This document shows positions 7,246-9,567 of a stretch of 9,567 bases of DNA, piece after piece. Source of the DNA: Dehalococcoidales bacterium (GTDB taxonomy: Bacteria > Chloroflexota > Dehalococcoidia > Dehalococcoidales > RBG-16-60-22); contig JAFGPF010000004.1 of assembly GCA_016926115.1 (NCBI GenBank), forward strand, positions 1 through 9,567. The letters run 5' to 3'. The position numbers and the translations under genes were made by a program. The first letter of the stretch is position 1. Each line of letters starts with the position of its first letter. The notes beneath the pieces were generated by a model that made no database searches, was not told where the DNA came from, and worked only from the letters and a program-made list of their open reading frames with translations.

Positions 7246-7251
7246 GTTTAT

Positions 7252-7279
7252 TTAACACAATTTACCATTATGCTATACT
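7252..7279 (+). promoter_or_regulatory. Putative promoter for tsaE-tsaB-tsaD
   Basis: TTAACA (7252-7257), a 16-base spacer and TATACT (7274-7279) form a good sigma-70-type promoter, with TGC just before the -10 acting as an extended element. Transcription would start near 7286, leaving a leader of about 40 bases before tsaE. It interlocks with the opposing guaA promoter. Confidence 0.6.
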
Positions 7280-7287
7280 ATCGTCAA
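7259..7287 (-). promoter_or_regulatory. Putative promoter for guaA and the purine unit
   Basis: On the minus strand, TTGACG (7287-7282), a 17-base spacer and TAAATT (7264-7259) preceded by TGG fit an extended -10 promoter. Transcription would start near 7252, only about seven bases before the guaA ATG, so the mRNA may be almost leaderless. The -10 box is only a four-of-six match. Confidence 0.5.
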
Positions 7288-7326
7288 GTGGAAAGGTCGG
7301 TTCTTCAGGCGTGAGAAACGGCTTTC

Positions 7327-7830
7327 ATGAGTAAAAATTTTCCGGTTGTTTCCCCGATGAAAAGTTATGAATACATCAGCGGCAGCCCCGCGGCGACCAC
7401 GTCGCTTGGTAAGCGGATTGGCGAACGACTCGACCCCGGCGGCGTTATCGCCCTTACCGGCGAGCTTGGTTGCGGGAAAACATTACTGACGCGGGGCATC
7501 TGTGCCGGGCTGGGTGTACCGCTGCGGCAGGTGAACAGCCCCACCTTCGTCCTGGTGAACGAATACCGCGGGCGACTGCCGGTCTTTCACCTGGACATGT
7601 ACCAGATTGGCGCGGAAGCCGACGCCGTCGAGCTTGGCATTACCGACTACCTGGCGCGGGCGGAAGACGGCGTGATGATTATCGAATGGGCGGAAAAGAT
7701 AGTACCACTCCTGCCCGATGACCTTTTATACATTAATTTTAAGATTCTTTCGGCGCGGAAACGGCGTATCGCATTTTCTACTGCCGGAAAACGCTTCGAC
7801 AGCCTGTTCAAGGAGTTGCGTCAGCTATGA
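7327..7830 (+). CDS. tsaE: tRNA t6A synthesis ATPase TsaE
   Basis: TsaE is the P-loop ATPase that binds the TsaB-TsaD dimer and resets it between rounds of threonylcarbamoyl transfer to A37 of ANN-decoding tRNAs. The 167 residues hold a Walker A motif GELGCGKT at 45-52, the family motif SPTFVLVNEY at 71-80, HLDMYQI near 92-98 and the IIEWAEK motif near 118-124, all characteristic of this family. ATG 7327 is the first standard start but has only a weak ribosome site. ATG 7357 (codon 11) is a possible alternative, since the family commonly begins shortly before the SPAAT-LG segment. The stop overlaps the tsaB ATG by four bases (ATGA), pointing to coupled translation. It is the first gene of the plus-strand unit. 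Confidence 0.94.
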   Translation: MSKNFPVVSPMKSYEYISGSPAATTSLGKRIGERLDPGGVIALTGELGCGKTLLTRGICAGLGVPLRQVNSPTFVLVNEYRGRLPVFHLDMYQIGAEADAVELGITDYLARAEDGVMIIEWAEKIVPLLPDDLLYINFKILSARKRRIAFSTAGKRFDSLFKELRQL

Positions 7831-8519
7831 TAGTGCTGGGTATAGATACCTCCGGGTATACTAATGCCGTGGGCATCGTCGACGGCGACAGTGTCCTGGC
7901 TGACCACGCGTACGAGGCAAGGACGGACTCCCTTCAGCAGATTGTCGCCAATATAGATGCCGCGCTTAAAGACGCCGGGCTTGCGCTGGGTGACGTGGAG
8001 GGAATAGGGGTGGGACTGGGTCCCGGTTCCTGGACGGGCATACGGGTGGGGGTAACGGTGGGCAAGATGCTCGCCTTTACCTCCGGGAAGCCCGTCTGCG
8101 GCGTGCCGACCCTGGAAGTCTTAGCGTATAAGGTACGCAATGAGTCGCATATATGCTCCATGATAAAGGTCGGCGCCGGCGATACCGTGTACGCTGCATG
8201 TTATAATACCGAAAACGGCTCGCTCGATAGAATCGGCGACTACTATGTCGGCGATGTTAAGGGATTAACAGGCTTGTTAACAGGTGATACGGTACTGGTG
8301 GGTAAAGGCGTTAAGGAATACGCGCGGGTAATCAGGGAGGGTTCTGGGCTCGAGCTCAAGGTGGTTGAAACCTTGCCGGGTGGCGGGGCGGTGGCGTGCC
8401 TGGCGGCGCGGCGATTTATACGCGGCGAAAAGGACGATGTCCTGTCGCTCACGCCGCTTTATTTGAAAGAGTCCACGGCGAAGGCTTTCGTAAATAAATA
8501 TAAGCGCGGCCACAAGTAA
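7827..8519 (+). CDS. tsaB: tRNA t6A synthesis scaffold protein TsaB
   Basis: TsaB is an inactive ASKHA-fold paralogue of TsaD that pairs with it and holds the t6A synthesis complex together. The 230 residues are the normal length. Family features are the N-terminal VLGIDTS at 3-9, the hallmark GPGSWTGIRVG at 65-75 (usually GPGSFTGLRIG) and GVPTLEVLA shortly after. The usual EHTQ/HSE segment reads RTDSLQQI at 32-39, a mild departure. The start overlaps tsaE, and tsaD begins 14 bases after the stop. The gene order tsaE-tsaB-tsaD strongly supports the assignment. A rimI gene often found between tsaB and tsaD in other bacteria is absent here. Confidence 0.94.
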   Translation: MIVLGIDTSGYTNAVGIVDGDSVLADHAYEARTDSLQQIVANIDAALKDAGLALGDVEGIGVGLGPGSWTGIRVGVTVGKMLAFTSGKPVCGVPTLEVLAYKVRNESHICSMIKVGAGDTVYAACYNTENGSLDRIGDYYVGDVKGLTGLLTGDTVLVGKGVKEYARVIREGSGLELKVVETLPGGGAVACLAARRFIRGEKDDVLSLTPLYLKESTAKAFVNKYKRGHK

Positions 8520-8533
8520 AGGATTGACAAAAT

Positions 8534-9556
8534 ATGCTGGTTCTGGGTATAGAGACTTCATGTGATGAGACGGCGGCGGCGCTGGTAGCCGACGGCAAAG
8601 ATATCCTATCTAATATCGTCGCCACACAGTTCGACCTGCTCAAGAAATACGGAGGGGTCGTGCCGGAGATTGCCGCCCGCCGTCATACCGAGCTTATCGG
8701 TTATATCATCGAAGAAGCCCTGGATAAGGCGGGCAGGACCCTCGACGATATCGAGGCGGTGGCGGTCTCCTCCATGCAGGGGCTCATCGGCTGCCTCATG
8801 GTCGGGGTGGCGGCGGCGAAGTCCATCAGCTACGCCCGGCAAATACCCCTCATCGGCGTGCACCACGTGGAAGGGCATATCTTCGCCAATCGATTGAGCC
8901 ATCCCGACCTGCCGTTTCCCCATGTCTGTTTGACCGTCTCCGGTGGGCATACCCTGCTTCTCTACGTGAAAGACGAGAGTTCCTACGAGTTGCTGGGCAC
9001 GACCCTGGACGATGCCGCCGGGGAGGCTTTCGATAAGACTGCCAAGTTCCTCGGCATCCTCTACGCGGACCGGAATACCGGCGGCGGGCGGGCGATTGAC
9101 GAGTTGTCGGTTAAGGGAGACCGGCAGGCTTTTGACTTCCCCAGACCGATGATACGGAATAAATCGTATGATTTCAGTTTCAGCGGACTGAAGACCTCGG
9201 TTATAAATAAATTTAAAGATAAGCTGGCCCGCGACGAAGCCCTGCCCCTGGCGGATATCGCCGCCAGCTTCCAGGAGGCGGTCGTGGACGTGCTGGTCTC
9301 CAAGACGCTGCGTGCCGCCGATGAGTACGGCGTGAAGGCGGTCAGCGTTACCGGGGGCGTCTCCGCCAACAGCCGACTGCGCGAGGTCTTCAGGGAAACG
9401 TGTAAAAAGAAGGGAATCGATGTGTTTTTTCCGCATCTCTCACTCTGTACGGATAACGCCGCTATGATTGCGGCGGCCGGATACGCTAGAATGAAGCGGG
9501 GGGAGGTCTCCGACCTGACACTGGACGTTTTCCCCAATGTCCCCCTGGAGGGATGA
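8534..9556 (+). CDS. tsaD: tRNA threonylcarbamoyladenosine transferase TsaD
   Basis: TsaD transfers the threonylcarbamoyl group from TC-AMP to A37 of tRNA. Its 340 residues match the family. Visible signatures are GIETSCDETAAA at 5-16, GGVVPEIAARRH at 40-51, the metal site HHVEGH with His111 and His115, SGGHT at 136-140, DDAAGEAFDK at 159-168, DFSFSGLKTS at 213-222, GGVSANSRLR, and LCTDNAAMIAAAG with Asp307 as the third metal ligand. Two loops depart from the family pattern: residues 79-86 read SSMQGLIG where TxGPGLxG is usual, and 177-185 read YADRNTGGG where YPGGP is usual. The frame is intact, so it looks like a divergent but functional enzyme. A weak AAAGGA lies ten bases or so before the ATG. 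Confidence 0.95.
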   Translation: MLVLGIETSCDETAAALVADGKDILSNIVATQFDLLKKYGGVVPEIAARRHTELIGYIIEEALDKAGRTLDDIEAVAVSSMQGLIGCLMVGVAAAKSISYARQIPLIGVHHVEGHIFANRLSHPDLPFPHVCLTVSGGHTLLLYVKDESSYELLGTTLDDAAGEAFDKTAKFLGILYADRNTGGGRAIDELSVKGDRQAFDFPRPMIRNKSYDFSFSGLKTSVINKFKDKLARDEALPLADIAASFQEAVVDVLVSKTLRAADEYGVKAVSVTGGVSANSRLREVFRETCKKKGIDVFFPHLSLCTDNAAMIAAAGYARMKRGEVSDLTLDVFPNVPLEG

Positions 9557-9557
9557 T

Positions 9558-9567
9558 ATGCCGGTGA
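9558..9567 (+). CDS. Start of a further gene, cut by window edge
   Basis: ATG 9558-9560 opens a frame reading M-P-V one base after the tsaD stop, and GGAGGG at 9547-9552 lies five bases upstream. This looks like the next gene of the unit. Only three codons are visible, so the product cannot be judged. Confidence 0.45.

Noticed and set aside
8265..8284. Direct repeat TTAACAGG twice, 12 bases apart
   Set aside because: Within tsaB, in frame, encoding LTGLLTG; a chance codon similarity rather than an element.
8606..9436. Minus-strand open frame of 276 codons opposite tsaD
   Set aside because: Antisense shadow created by codon bias in tsaD; every tsaD signature is on the other strand.

Overview
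The window is a compact, gene-dense bacterial chromosome segment with two opposed transcription units. They diverge from one short intergenic region at 7246-7326. All intact genes read as vertically inherited bacterial families. GC content looks moderate to slightly high, gaps are very short, and stop and start codons overlap in places. A lipoprotein and a secreted protein, together with a palindromic CCCTCTCC-type intergenic repeat, would fit a Chloroflexota (Dehalococcoidia-like) genome. That placement is an impression from pattern memory, not something the window proves.

Left unit, minus strand, 7245 down to 1. In transcription order it holds guaA (GMP synthetase), a lipoprotein with a proline/glutamate linker, an FN3-like domain and an arylsulfotransferase-like propeller, an 84-residue membrane protein, a secreted transglutaminase-like protein, purD, purE, and purB cut by the window edge. 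Gaps are 20, 38, 20, 62 and 89 bases, and purE and purB overlap by 4 bases, so co-transcription is plausible. A good -10 box before purD could add an internal promoter. PurD makes GAR, PurE rearranges N5-CAIR to CAIR, PurB releases fumarate from SAICAR and adenylosuccinate, and GuaA converts XMP to GMP. Three exported or membrane proteins sit inside this purine set without an obvious pathway link.

Right unit, plus strand, 7327 to 9556. It holds tsaE, tsaB and tsaD, three core genes for threonylcarbamoyl transfer to tRNA (t6A37). tsaE and tsaB overlap by 4 bases. The first codons of another gene follow tsaD at the window edge. TsaD carries its metal-binding histidines and most signatures but departs from the usual GPGL and YPGG loops.

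Main points for a second look: purD seems to start at CTG; the secreted protein has a GTG start buried inside its Shine-Dalgarno sequence, with an ATA as a rival start; the purE ribosome binding site may be masked by the palindromic repeat; guaA has an N-terminal extension of about 50 residues and a very short leader; and the two divergent promoters appear to interlock. I found no tRNA, rRNA, CRISPR array, insertion sequence or phage gene, and no clearly undescribed multi-gene system. There is no gene-free stretch over 300 bases.
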